Origin: Ammoniphilus sp. YIM 78166
Lineage (GTDB): Bacteria; Bacillota; Bacilli; Aneurinibacillales; RAOX-1
Assembly (NCBI RefSeq): GCF_004522215.1
Contig: NZ_SDLR01000003.1
Location: 953,246-1,017,245 of the forward strand
Direction: 5' to 3'
DNA: 64,000 nt
The notes under the pieces are model-generated. The model made no database searches, was not told where the DNA came from, and was given only the letters and a program-made list of their open reading frames with translations. The translations under genes and the position numbers were made by a program. Of this stretch, positions 8,064 to 16,942 are shown one piece after another (the first letter of the stretch is position 1; each line of letters opens with the position of its first letter).

Positions 8064-8954
8064 ATGCTTCGTTCTTATTTTTGGCTTTTTTTCTGTGTTT
8101 CCTTGTGGGGAAGTAACTTCGTTTTTGGATCTATTCTTGTACAGGAATTTCCACCACTTCTGCTGGCAGCATTCCGGCTCATTGTAACAACGGTATTTTT
8201 GTTGGGTTATGCTTATTTCACTCATCGATTCGTTAAAATTACCATGCAGGAAGTCAAGCTATTATTACTGTTAGGGCTTGTAGGAACTTTGTTTAACCAA
8301 GTTGCGTTTTTTAACGGGTTAAAATTAACTGACGCTACAACAGCAGCCCTCATCCTATCGTTAACTCCGATAACAACAGCCTTTCTTGCTTCTATCTTCT
8401 TGCGTGAGGCTCTCACAAGAAAGATGATTCTAGGCTCCCTGGTAGCCGTGATCGGTGTTTTCTTTGTCGTTGGAAAAGGAGGCGGAATTGAGCTTAATGC
8501 CGGTGTGTTTTTTATCTTTCTGGCGATGCTTACCTTCTCCTGCTCGATTATTATTGTCAGGAAATTATCGGATCGCCTTGACCCGTTTACCATTACGGTC
8601 TATGCCACAGCAACGGGTTCGATCATGCTCATCCCCGTAGCTTTTCTTTCCGAACCCATAACCGGTGCAAGTCATCCCTTATGGGCATGGCTTCTCCTCA
8701 TTGCTTCAGCTATCGTGATGCAGGGCATATGCGCTCTCATTTGGAACGGTCAACTAAAAAAGGTCGGTGCAGGGAAAGCCTCCATCTTCCTGAACCTCCA
8801 ACCTTTTGCCGCCATGGTTTCCGGTTTCTTTCTGCTTGGGACACAGGTTACAGTTTCTCAACTCATCGGCTCAACTTTAATTATCGGCGGTGTCATCATG
8901 GCCACGATTCAAGTTGGAAATCTAAAATCAGGAAGAATTTCAAAAGCAAGCTGA
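8064..8954 (+). CDS. EamA/DMT family transporter
   Basis: A 296-residue integral membrane protein with about ten transmembrane helices arranged as two EamA repeats (about 1-137 and 147-285). The first opens with FFCVSLWGSNFVFGSILVQEF, with the WG[SA]NF motif typical of drug/metabolite exporters; the second repeat has MLTFSCSIIIVRKLSDRLDP. GAAGAAGGGG precedes the ATG. Members export amino acids or metabolites; the substrate cannot be read from the sequence. It is transcribed alone and ends at a strong terminator. Confidence 0.87.
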   Translation: MLRSYFWLFFCVSLWGSNFVFGSILVQEFPPLLLAAFRLIVTTVFLLGYAYFTHRFVKITMQEVKLLLLLGLVGTLFNQVAFFNGLKLTDATTAALILSLTPITTAFLASIFLREALTRKMILGSLVAVIGVFFVVGKGGGIELNAGVFFIFLAMLTFSCSIIIVRKLSDRLDPFTITVYATATGSIMLIPVAFLSEPITGASHPLWAWLLLIASAIVMQGICALIWNGQLKKVGAGKASIFLNLQPFAAMVSGFFLLGTQVTVSQLIGSTLIIGGVIMATIQVGNLKSGRISKAS

Positions 8955-8956
8955 TA

Positions 8957-8993
8957 AAAAGAGGTGCCTAAATTTTTTAGGCACCTCTTTTTT
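8957..8993 (+). terminator. Terminator after the EamA gene
   Basis: AAAGAGGTGCCTA pairs perfectly with TAGGCACCTCTTT (ending about 8990) around a 7-base AT loop, and T follows. Confidence 0.92.
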
Positions 8994-9004
8994 GTCGGAT
9001 GAGG

Positions 9005-9248
9005 CCGGGGAGGCGGAATAAGCGGAGGGTGTTCCGGTTATTTGGCTGAACGGGTGCTAAAATGGCTAAATAACCGGAGTCCGTTCCGGTTATTGGACTT
9101 CAGAGCCCCCAAATGACCCATCTAAATGTTAACTAACCGGAATCACGTCCGACTAATTTGCCCATTTTGAGACACTTTACCGGAAATAACCGGAATCAGC
9201 TCCGATTTATTGTCTGAGGGCTTCATTTGCCCCATTAACCGGAGTCCA
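9005..9248. repeat. Cluster of ATAACCGG palindromic repeats in an 0.8-kb gene-free stretch
   Basis: The gap 8955-9773 has no convincing gene. Its first part holds at least five copies, in both orientations, of TAACCGGAnTC and its complement TTCCGGTTA. Two are nested: TCCGGTTATTT..AAATAACCGGA spans 9033-9079, and ATAACCGGA/TCCGGTTAT around six bases spans 9070-9093. Weaker units follow near 9133, 9186 and 9235. This looks like a mobile or amplified intergenic palindrome family. Confidence 0.75.
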
Positions 9249-9262
9249 CAATTTAGATCAAA

Positions 9263-9307
9263 GAGGGTTTCCCAAAAGCCTAGCTTTTAAGGGAACGCCC
9301 TTTTTTT
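9263..9307 (+). terminator. Long hairpin with T tract, no gene upstream
   Basis: A 16-bp imperfect stem (from GAGGGTTTCCCAAAAG to GGGAACGCCC) is followed by seven T. It ends the repeat cluster. No coding region feeds into it apart from read-through of the EamA gene. Confidence 0.55.
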
Positions 9308-9610
9308 GCATAAAAAAACAAGAATGCGTTCTCTTGTTAAAATTAAGTCACCAGAACACAATTATCCAGAAAGGAACGATTTTCTTATGTATGCCCTATG
9401 ATGAAGAGCTTGATGAGTGGATTTGCGCCAACCAGAAGAGACTTACCTTCCAAAGAGGCCTATCCAAAAATACCACGGATCTAGTAATCTCCTCAAGTGG
9501 GATAGACACACCCAAAAGAGCCTCAAAAAAGAGGCTTAGAGGTGGGCTAATACCCTAAACAAAAATAAATTCAATCCAACAATATCCAATAAATGGAATG
9601 GAAAAGAAAG

Positions 9611-9661
9611 AGAGTGTCCCTAAAGGTCGGTAAAACCGACCCTATGGATTACCCTCTTTTT
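9611..9661 (+). terminator. Hairpin GGTCGGT-AAA-ACCGACC with outer stem and T tract
   Basis: A perfect 7-bp inner hairpin lies within a longer imperfect pairing that ends CCCTCTTTTT. It is in the same gene-free stretch, about 110 bp before the glycosyltransferase. It may be a terminator of an unannotated transcript or a leader structure. Confidence 0.4.
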
Positions 9662-9773
9662 CTATTGTTAAATAATCCCTTATAAATCTTAACATCGAAT
9701 TTACTTAGGGTTTATACTCTTCTTTCATAATTGTAATAAGAATGAAAATGAAGAACCAACATAGGGGGTTATC

Positions 9774-10913
9774 ATGAAAATTTCTTTATTTACGGATACC
9801 TTTTTTCCACAGATGAATGGCGTCTCGATGACCCTGAATCGATTAATCCACCACCTACAGCACAGGAATATCTCACACCAAGTATTTGTCCCTGAATTCG
9901 CTGAACAGGATTTATTTGCAAATAACATTCACCGCTTTTTTAGCCTTCCCTTCTACCTTTATCCCGAATGCCGGATTGCACTGCCAAATCTTTTAGCTGT
10001 TCGCCAGCATCTTAATAGCTTTCAACCTGATCTGATCCATCTAGCCACCCCTTTTAACATGGGGCTATGCGGCCTTCATTATGGAAAAAAGTACGGAATT
10101 CCGCTCATTTCTTCTTATCACACTCATTTTGACCGTTATTTAGATTATTATCACTTGCGATTTGCTACGAACTGGATCTGGCGTTACCTACGCTGGTTTC
10201 ATGAATCCACTGGGCTTACTCTTGTTCCATCCCAAGAAACCAAGGAACTACTAAGAAAACAGGGCTTTACTCGAATCGATCTGTGGAAACGCGGTGTGGA
10301 TTCTGACTTATATCACCCAAAGAAAAGATCGAATGGATTGCGAGAACACTACCAGATTGGTAATCGGCTCCTTGTGCTTTTTGTTGGAAGAATGGCACCT
10401 GAAAAAGACCTGGACATTTTATTAGAGGTTATGTGTCATTTACCGCAAGAGATCAAGGACAGGATACACTGGATGTTTGTTGGAGACGGTCCACTCCTAG
10501 CGAAATGGCAAGAATTTAACCTTCCGTATGCTACATTTACAGGATATTTAGAGGGAGAGCAATTGGCGAAAGTCTATGCGTCTGCAGACTTGTTTTTCTT
10601 CCCTTCATCTACAGAGACCTTCGGCAACGTTGTTTTGGAAGCGGCGGCATCGGGGATCCCCGCCATCGGAGCAAATGCAGGCGGAGTTCAAGAAATCATT
10701 CAGGATGGAGCCACAGGGTTCTTGTGTCCTCCCCGAAATCCAGAAGCCTTCACCCAAGCCCTAGTTCAGTTCTTGGAGAAGCCAGCCCTTTTGCGTCAGA
10801 TGGGTAAAGAAGCACGTCGTTATGCAACCACCCAATCCTGGGAGGCGATCTTCGACAGACTTCTGCTTCAATATGAGCACGTCATCCATAATAAGAGGAG
10901 GAAGGTAGGATGA
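9774..10913 (+). CDS. Glycosyltransferase, GT4 family
   Basis: A 379-residue GT-B fold transferase. The N-terminal domain begins KISLFTDTFFPQMNGVSMTL, the start typical of the GT4 group that makes glycolipids or mannosides. The C-terminal domain has LLVLFVGRMAPEKDLDIL and the nucleotide-sugar E-x7-E motif in SSTETFGNVVLEAAASGIP. AGGGGG precedes the ATG. Its last codons overlap the UDP-glucose dehydrogenase start (ATGA), so the enzyme may use the UDP-glucuronate made by that neighbour; the donor and acceptor are inferred. It should act at the cytoplasmic membrane face. Confidence 0.88.
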   Translation: MKISLFTDTFFPQMNGVSMTLNRLIHHLQHRNISHQVFVPEFAEQDLFANNIHRFFSLPFYLYPECRIALPNLLAVRQHLNSFQPDLIHLATPFNMGLCGLHYGKKYGIPLISSYHTHFDRYLDYYHLRFATNWIWRYLRWFHESTGLTLVPSQETKELLRKQGFTRIDLWKRGVDSDLYHPKKRSNGLREHYQIGNRLLVLFVGRMAPEKDLDILLEVMCHLPQEIKDRIHWMFVGDGPLLAKWQEFNLPYATFTGYLEGEQLAKVYASADLFFFPSSTETFGNVVLEAAASGIPAIGANAGGVQEIIQDGATGFLCPPRNPEAFTQALVQFLEKPALLRQMGKEARRYATTQSWEAIFDRLLLQYEHVIHNKRRKVG

Positions 10914-12220
10914 AAATTGGCATTGTAGGTCTAGGTTATGTCGGACTTGTCACAGGAATTGGTCTAGCCTCCTTGGGACATCAGGTCATTGGAACAGACA
11001 TCATGGAATCGAAAATCCAAAGTCTCCAAGCCGGAGTTTTGCCTATATGGGAAGAAGGGCTGGAAGATCTATTTAAGCAAGCTGCTTCCGATGGTATGAT
11101 CTGCTTTACCGATCGGTTGGAAGAAGTCATTATTAGCTCCGATATCGTTTTTCTATGTGTTGGTACCCCTTCCACCCCCACGGGTGATGCGGATCTGTCA
11201 CAACTATGGGCCGCACTTAAGGATATGTCCGCGTATATCCAGCCTGAACAGCTAGTCGTGATTAAAAGTACTGTTCCTGTAGGTACAAGTGATCATGCAG
11301 AAAACTATCTTCGCCATCAGGGAGGCAGTGACTTAGACGTGGTCTATAATCCTGAGTTCCTCCGCCAAGGGAATGCAGTTTATGACTTTTTTAACCCCGA
11401 ACGGATCCTTGTAGGCTCTGTTTCGGGAAAAGCTAGAGACAAAATGGAAGACCTGTATCAGCGCTCAAATACCAAGCTTATCTTTTGTGATCGCCGTAGT
11501 GCCGAATTAACAAAGTATGCTTCCAATGCCTTCTTAGCGATGAAGATCTCGTTCATCAATATGATAGCCAGGCTAAGTGAGCGTGTTGGGGCCAATGTAG
11601 ATGTCGTCGCTGAAGGTATGGGGGCTGATTCAAGAATCGGGCCTGCTTTCCTCCGCGCAGGAGTAGGCTATGGAGGCTCCTGTTTTCCTAAAGATATCCA
11701 AGCTCTTATTTCCCTAGGAAAGCAAAATATGCAGGATCTTCCTTTACTCGAGTCTACCGAGTGGATCAATAGACAGCAACCTATCTTACTGGTTGAAAAG
11801 TTAATACAGCATTTAGGGGATTTGAAGGGAAAACGCATTGCCCTGCTCGGATTAACCTTTAAATCCTCAACAAACGATATCCGTGAAGCCCCTTCCCTTG
11901 CAATCAGTCGTTTATGCTTAGATGAAGGGGCAATCGTGCACGCCTATGATCCGATTCTCCATCACTACCCTTTATCGGGAGTCATCCTCCATTCAAGCTT
12001 ACAGGACACCTTGGCGGGATGTGATGCTGTTCTTCTACTAACCGAATGGAAGGGATGGCAAGAGGTAGATTGGCGCCAGACTAGAATTAATATGCGCTAT
12101 CCTTTAATTGTGGATGGTAGGAACCTTTTCACTTTAGATGCGATGAAGTCAATAGCCTTTGAACAGGAATGGATTTATGTTTCTATTGGCCGTCCAGTTG
12201 TCGATGGAAGAAAAAAATAA
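10910..12220 (+). CDS. ugd: UDP-glucose 6-dehydrogenase
   Basis: A 436-residue NAD-dependent enzyme that oxidises UDP-glucose to UDP-glucuronate. The Rossmann motif KIGIVGLGYVGLVTGIGLAS opens the protein. The central part has KYASNAFLAMKISFINMIA, and the catalytic cysteine is in GVGYGGSCFPKD (about 252-263). The C-terminal UDP-binding domain has LTFKSSTNDIREAPS. Length is normal. It is translationally coupled to the glycosyltransferase by a four-base overlap, an arrangement seen for surface glycolipid or teichuronic-acid-type synthesis. TuaD-like, but no other teichuronic genes are here. Confidence 0.94.
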   Translation: MKIGIVGLGYVGLVTGIGLASLGHQVIGTDIMESKIQSLQAGVLPIWEEGLEDLFKQAASDGMICFTDRLEEVIISSDIVFLCVGTPSTPTGDADLSQLWAALKDMSAYIQPEQLVVIKSTVPVGTSDHAENYLRHQGGSDLDVVYNPEFLRQGNAVYDFFNPERILVGSVSGKARDKMEDLYQRSNTKLIFCDRRSAELTKYASNAFLAMKISFINMIARLSERVGANVDVVAEGMGADSRIGPAFLRAGVGYGGSCFPKDIQALISLGKQNMQDLPLLESTEWINRQQPILLVEKLIQHLGDLKGKRIALLGLTFKSSTNDIREAPSLAISRLCLDEGAIVHAYDPILHHYPLSGVILHSSLQDTLAGCDAVLLLTEWKGWQEVDWRQTRINMRYPLIVDGRNLFTLDAMKSIAFEQEWIYVSIGRPVVDGRKK

Positions 12221-12240
12221 CCGCTATAATTAGCGGTTAT
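12214..12240 (-). terminator. Terminator facing the ppk1 remnant
   Basis: ATAACCGCTA/TAGCGGTTAT form a perfect 10-bp stem. Only the minus-strand reading has a T tract (seven T), so it mainly stops transcription coming from ppk1. It overlaps the ugd stop codon. Confidence 0.75.
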
Positions 12241-12321
12241 AAAGAAGGGATAGCCAATAAAGGTGTTGTCATGTCTTATTTTAAAACAAAAACATTAAGC
12301 GAAGATGAATTCTAAGTAAAT

Positions 12322-14421
12322 TTATTCTATGGCTTCCGCAGCCTGAAACGCCCTTTTGCATAATTGCTCCTGGCTATTGATTTCAGGCTCTTCAGCTTGT
12401 CTAAGGACATAATGATAATTCCCCTGCGGATCTTGTTCCCTTGCTTTGACGTTGTCGTTCAAGAGTAACAGTAACGCTTGTTTGATCTTTTCTTTATGAC
12501 GGTCATCATAGACAGGGAAAGAAATTTCTACCCTTTTCATCATATTGCGGGTCATCCAATCCGCGGAGGAGAGGTAGATCCGTTCTGCTCCATTAGAGTT
12601 GAAGTAAAAGATTCTACTATGTTCAAGAAATCTGCCTACTATGCTCCTAACCCGTATATTATCACTAATACCCTTTATACTAGGGCGCAAACAGCAAATC
12701 CCACGAACGATCAAGTCTATTTTTACCCCTGCGCGTGAAGCCTCGTAGAGCTTCATGATCATGGTTTTTTCCGTCAAGGAATTCATCTGTGCAATGATTC
12801 GTCCATTGCCCCACTTTTCATGGTGTGCCATTTCTTGATCGATCAACTTGAGTAAATGCCCGCGAATATCGTATGGCGAAATAGCAAAATGGTAAAAAGA
12901 TGGCTTTGCTGTATATCCGCTGAGATAATTAAAAAAGTGGGTAGCATCCATGCCAAATTCAGGATGTGATGTAAATAATCCAAAATCGGTGTAAATTTTT
13001 GCTGTTTAATCATTATAATTTCCCGTTCCTAAATGGACAAAACGCTCAATATGCTCTTGGTCTCGGCGAACAACTAAGGTAATCTTGCTATGCGTTTTTA
13101 AGTCTGTCATGCCATAAATCACATGGCATCCAGCCTTCTCCAGCTCCTTTGCCCAATGAACATTATGCTCCTCATCGAAGCGTGCTTTCAGTTCCACCAG
13201 GACGAGCACTTGCTTTCCATTTTCCCCAGCTTCCTTTAACGCTTCGATGATCGGTGAATCCTTGCTCACCCGATATAGAGTCTGCTTAATAGCAAGAACA
13301 GAATGATCTTTGGCCGCTTGCTTCACAAATTCGATGACCGGGTCAAAGGATTCATAGGGATGGTGAAGAAGGATATCTTTTCGGCTGAGGAGCTCGAAAA
13401 TATTGTCCCCCAGCTTAAAATCAACGGAAGGCTGCGGTATAAAGGGAGGGTAAACTAGGTGCTCCTTGTCCTTGATCATTTTACTATAGAATGAAAATAA
13501 AAAGGACAGATCCAACGGTCCATGAACACGATAGGCATCTTTTTCGTGAATTTCCAATTCTTCCAGCAAGAATTGAATCACCTCATCATCTACCGTTTCT
13601 TCTTCTACTTCAAGACGTACCGTTCTCCCCCACTTACGTTTCTTCAACTCTTCTTCTATGACCTTAAGCAAATCCTCTGCCCCTTCTTCATGTAGCGCAA
13701 GGTCAGCGTTTCTAGTAATCCGAAAGGTCATCACAGAACAGACTTCATATCCGATAAACAGCTTATATAAAAAATGGCGAATAACTTCTTCCAAAAGTAC
13801 AAATTTGGCTTCGTACGAGTTTTCCCCTGGCAGAGCAATATAGCGTTCTAACCCTCTGGGAACCTGAACTAAGGCCCGTTTTTGATCTTGTTGGCCCGAC
13901 TCTCTTAACGTAACGGCAATGTTAATACTCTTATTCAACAAAATAGGAAACGGATGATAAGCATCGACCGCTAAAGGCGTTAGAACAGGGGAAATCAAGT
14001 TGTCAAACAATTGCTCTAGAACTCCGATTTGCTCCTCGTTGAGTTGATTTATTTTCAACAGATGGATATTTTCCTTTTGCAGTTGGATCATTAGGCTATG
14101 ATAGGTATCATAGTGAAGCTTGACTAACGGATGATTAAGTTTAGATACGCTGGCCAGTTGCTCTTTGGGAGTCAAGCCTGCTTTATCTTCAGCAAAGTGA
14201 AAGCATGCCTCTACCTGATCCTTCAGTCCCGCTACACGTACCATAAAAAATTCATCTAGATTAGAGCTAAAAATTGCGAGAAACTTTACTCGTTCGAGCA
14301 AAGGGTTTCGCGGATCCATAGCTTCTTCCAATACTCGCTTATTAAAGGCTAGCCAGCTTAGTTCTCGATTATTAAAATAGGATGGGCTTGTTAAATCGAT
14401 CTTTTATATTTGTTTATCCAT
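12322..14421 (-). pseudogene. ppk1: Polyphosphate kinase 1, interrupted by two in-frame TAA codons
   Basis: One continuous reading frame of 699 codons plus stop, the normal length of Ppk1, is broken twice by TAA. The ATG at 14421 (AGGAAG upstream) reads MDKQI, then TAA at 14404-14406, then the N-terminal FNNRELSWLAFNKRVLEEA. The second TAA is at 13006-13008, inside the conserved GTGNYND-x-TAKIYTDFGLF, where K or R is expected. No frameshift is present. Both catalytic histidine regions are intact (DLKTHSKITLVVRR and FLEHSRIFYF). Ppk1 polymerises ATP gamma-phosphate into polyphosphate. As read, no active enzyme would be made. Suppression or a sequence error at two sites are the alternatives. 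Confidence 0.88.
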
Positions 14422-14513
14422 TCTATACACTTCCTAGGATGTATTGAAATTCAATTATATTATTGTTTTGTAAATTCCATATTAAGATTTGGTAAACTTT
14501 CATTTTGAAACAG

Positions 14514-14534
14514 AAAAACCTCCGTATGGAGGTC
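14514..14534 (-). terminator. Terminator of the PAP2 gene
   Basis: On the minus strand GACCTCC-ATAC-GGAGGTT is followed by TTTTTCTG, 3 bp past the PAP2 stop. Confidence 0.8.
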
Positions 14535-14536
14535 TA

Positions 14537-15055
14537 TTAAAAATAATGAACTAATATTGAACATAATATACCCAGGAGTGCACCAACCACCACATCTAAG
14601 GGGTAGTGCAAACCCAAATACATTCTAGAAATCCCAACCAGGATGGCGATGGCAAAAAAGAAAGGAGCTAACCACGGTATGATTAAAGCAATAGCGGTGC
14701 TCCAAGCAAAAATAGCCGCACTATGTCCAGAAGGAAATGAGAAGTCTCTTAGCGGACGATCAACTACATAGATGTCGGTTTCTTTCAAATAGGGTCTACG
14801 TCTGCTGCAACCCTTTTTACCTATCTGAACCAATACGTGGCTGGTTATCAGAGCGAGGGGACCCTCAACGAGCAGTACTCTATTTTCTCTTAAGAGCAGA
14901 AACAGAACAAGAAATAAGCAAACAGAAAAGGTAAGACCACCGAAGTGGGTGATCATAGGCATCCAGCGATTCAAGATTGGACACCGAATTTTATGGTTAA
15001 AGAGATGGAAAATTCGCCGATCCCCGCTTTCAACCCAAGATAATAGCTGATACAC
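14537..15055 (-). CDS. PAP2 family membrane phosphatase
   Basis: A 172-residue membrane protein with about five helices and all three motifs of the acid phosphatase/PAP2 superfamily: K-x6-RP (KKGCSRRRP), PSGH (SFPSGHSA) and SR-x5-H-x3-D (ISRMYLGLHYPLDVV). These carry the catalytic His and Asp on the outer face. Likely substrates are undecaprenyl diphosphate (BcrC-type) or phosphatidylglycerol phosphate; not separable here. The start is GTG at 15055, preceded by GGAAAGGGG. It is alone between two terminated units. Confidence 0.9.
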   Translation of the reverse strand: MYQLLSWVESGDRRIFHLFNHKIRCPILNRWMPMITHFGGLTFSVCLFLVLFLLLRENRVLLVEGPLALITSHVLVQIGKKGCSRRRPYLKETDIYVVDRPLRDFSFPSGHSAAIFAWSTAIALIIPWLAPFFFAIAILVGISRMYLGLHYPLDVVVGALLGILCSILVHYF

Positions 15056-15166
15056 GCAAATTCCCCTTTCCCAACGTTATTTCTTTTATCTTATCAACCC
15101 TAAATGAACTACATTTAAACATGATATTAAGAAATAAAAGCATTTTTAACATAAGTTTAACCTACA

Positions 15167-16129
15167 TCATACAAACGGAGGTTCTAGCATGCCTTTTCTC
15201 CACCCCAGCTCATGATGGGTGACATTTAAGTTATGATCAAGCTTAATATCCACGCCGAAAGTAAGTTTTGAATTATACCAAAAGCGCACATCACTCCACT
15301 TGACCTCATACCCATCCTCTACTTTTTGGCAAGTTACGTGAACCCTCTGGGCAAACTTCAGAAAAGCTCGAACTCCGTCGGTTTCCTCCGTCCGCTCAAT
15401 GATGGGATTCTTGTCTTCTTTCAAGTAATACTGTTGGATGATGACCTTGCCATAAGTCATAACCCCTGTATAAAAACACTCGTCTGTCTCGACAACAAAG
15501 CGCCAGTGGAACCAATGGAGATTGGGGAACAGGTGATAAATTCCTCCCCTTCCGATCGTTTCCTTCAGCTTTTTGAGCAAGACTCCATGCTGATAAGCTC
15601 TCATTAAGATATAAATCAGACTTAACAAGTAAACCAAAGGGAAGATTCTAACAGGGTCTACATCAAGGAATAACCAACAGACAGCACCGGAGGCATGCAA
15701 GAAAAACAAGAATGGCTCAAACAGGTTCAGAATGTCTAAATGCATCCACTTTTTTGAGAAAGGAAAAAGACATTGCACACCGTAGGTGTTGAGTAGGTCT
15801 AAAAAAACATGAAAAAAAACAGCAGCAAAAATCCAAACGTAAAGAGTCATCCAAAAGTCTAGAACTCCGAACCCATAACCAAATAGGGTGGCCAACAGGG
15901 CCGGCCAGAGAAATAATCCTGGAAGCGAGTGAGTGACACCACGATGATGACGGATATAAAAGGAATATCCTTTCAGTCTAGAGACCGTATCAAAATCAGG
16001 AGCATGTGATCCTATCACAGTACCTGCTATGATGGCCTGAGCTAGTTCTGGATGCTGGCTTACCACTGGATCCATATGGGCTAGCCCGGCTAGAGTTAAA
16101 CCAAACAAAAGGTGACTCGCTGTATCCAA
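15167..16129 (-). CDS. YfhP-type membrane-bound metal-dependent hydrolase
   Basis: A 320-residue integral membrane protein of the DUF457/YdjM group. The N-terminal MDTASHLLFGLTLAGLAH, APDFDTVSRLKG and HHRGVTHSLPGL hold the His/Asp residues typical of these putative metal-dependent hydrolases. Several hydrophobic segments occupy about 60-190, and a soluble C-terminal domain rich in aromatic residues follows. It resembles B. subtilis YfhP in size and order. Enzyme activity has not been assigned for the family. Its 3-prime end is 112 bp from the PAP2 start on the same strand; co-transcription is possible. Confidence 0.8.
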   Translation of the reverse strand: MDTASHLLFGLTLAGLAHMDPVVSQHPELAQAIIAGTVIGSHAPDFDTVSRLKGYSFYIRHHRGVTHSLPGLFLWPALLATLFGYGFGVLDFWMTLYVWIFAAVFFHVFLDLLNTYGVQCLFPFSKKWMHLDILNLFEPFLFFLHASGAVCWLFLDVDPVRIFPLVYLLSLIYILMRAYQHGVLLKKLKETIGRGGIYHLFPNLHWFHWRFVVETDECFYTGVMTYGKVIIQQYYLKEDKNPIIERTEETDGVRAFLKFAQRVHVTCQKVEDGYEVKWSDVRFWYNSKLTFGVDIKLDHNLNVTHHELGWRKGMLEPPFV

Positions 16130-16433
16130 TTTTTCTCCCCCAATCTAGATGTAAATGATTTACAATTTTATTTTACCTATATTTTGTGAATATACTGTTT
16201 ATCTACTGTAAAAGATCTTTATAGAATCTTAAAGGAAAATTCATCACTGCTCCACCTCCTTCACATACAAAACCTGTACCATAATATACAGGTAGGGCGG
16301 CATCGGGGGCCGCCAACGCCCTCAGCGAAGGAAGGGGCTGACGGTAGCTTTATCAAACAAACAGGGCTGGTGCATAGGGATTTGTGCTGGCCTTCATAAA
16401 AAAATAAGGAGCCCGCGGGCTCCTCTTCTAATT
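16130..16433. other. Gene-free gap with hairpins
   Basis: 304 bp without a convincing gene. It holds the YfhP-type gene promoter, a GGCGGC/GCCGCC inverted repeat near 16292-16315, and the terminator listed next. A short frame here lacks a ribosome site. Confidence 0.6.
16400..16425 (-). terminator. Terminator of the ATPase operon
   Basis: A perfect 18-bp palindrome, AGGAGCCCGCGGGCTCCT, is followed on the minus strand by TATTTTTTT. It lies just past the 76-residue protein gene. Confidence 0.88.
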
Positions 16434-16664
16434 TTACCACTTCCACATTTTCGAAAACGAAATCCAAGATAAGAGGTTCAGCTTACTCTCTTTCCCTTTT
16501 GTCTTGACCATATTAAAGAATTCTCCCAGAAAGGCCTCCCACTTCTTTCCTACACTCCCTTTTTCAGAAGGATTGGCCAAGACCAATCCCACGCTTGCAT
16601 TCAAAGCTTCCCTTAAGTGAGCAAAGGCCTGCTGGAGATGATGATCTACCTTTTGTCCTTCCAT
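16434..16664 (-). CDS. Hypothetical 76-residue protein, end of ATPase operon
   Basis: Not recognised. MEGQKVDHHLQQAFAHLREA opens a small basic-to-neutral protein, with two predicted amphipathic helices and a Trp-rich tail (SWISFSKMWKW). A near-consensus AAGGAGG lies seven bases before the ATG, which is the main support that it is translated. It is 13 bp downstream of another small gene and about 280 bp downstream of the giant P-type ATPase, all on the same strand, and precedes the operon terminator. A structural or regulatory partner of the ATPase is inference. Confidence 0.65.
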   Translation of the reverse strand: MEGQKVDHHLQQAFAHLREALNASVGLVLANPSEKGSVGKKWEAFLGEFFNMVKTKGKESKLNLLSWISFSKMWKW

Positions 16665-16677
16665 ATAGTCCTCCTTT

Positions 16678-16926
16678 TTACGGTTCCGTCACTTCATGAT
16701 CCAACTTGCGCTTCATTCGCTCAAATTGCGCTTCAGCAACGATATCCGTCATTTCTTCCTTCGCCAATGCCCAAGTCGACCGAGTCCCCTGAGCAGCTGA
16801 GGATAGGACTTGGCCGCCGACATGCGCCGCCGATCGCAGTGTGGTTTTGGCCACAGGCCATAAAACTTTTGCTGTCAAAACCAGGACAGTACCCACTAAC
16901 ACGCGTTCAAATCCTTTTTGCAGCAT
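16678..16926 (-). CDS. Small DUF5132-like membrane-associated protein
   Basis: An 82-residue protein. One hydrophobic helix (about 6-24, RVLVGTVLVLTAKVLWPVAK) is followed by a charged amphipathic helix with WALAKEEMTDIVAEAQFERM. This plan (helix, Ala/Gly-rich turn, acidic helix) is that of DUF5132-type proteins found beside HMA-domain P-type ATPases. The ATG at 16926 follows AGAGAGGTG; the frame is open further upstream but that part overlaps the ATPase end. It begins 16 bp after the ATPase stop. It shares its layout with the 118-residue protein at 21593 on the other side of the ATPase. Confidence 0.68.
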   Translation of the reverse strand: MLQKGFERVLVGTVLVLTAKVLWPVAKTTLRSAAHVGGQVLSSAAQGTRSTWALAKEEMTDIVAEAQFERMKRKLDHEVTEP

Positions 16927-16942
16927 TTTGATTTCACCTCTC

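Noticed and set aside
9334..9558. 74-codon open frame in the repeat-rich gap
   Set aside because: It starts at TTG with no ribosome site, the protein has no recognisable pattern, and it lies among repeats and hairpins.
12271..12315. 14-codon frame after the ugd terminator hairpin
   Set aside because: It is too short to support, the AAGAAGGGAT upstream is far from the ATG, and no terminator or conservation can be shown.
12322..14331. Two separate genes (split Ppk) in place of one broken ppk1
   Set aside because: The two parts are in the same frame, separated only by a TAA, with no ribosome site before the internal ATG; the first TAA at codon 6 also argues for a broken gene.
16261..16467. 68-codon minus-strand frame in the gap after the ATPase operon
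   Set aside because: It has no ribosome site and spans the operon terminator palindrome.
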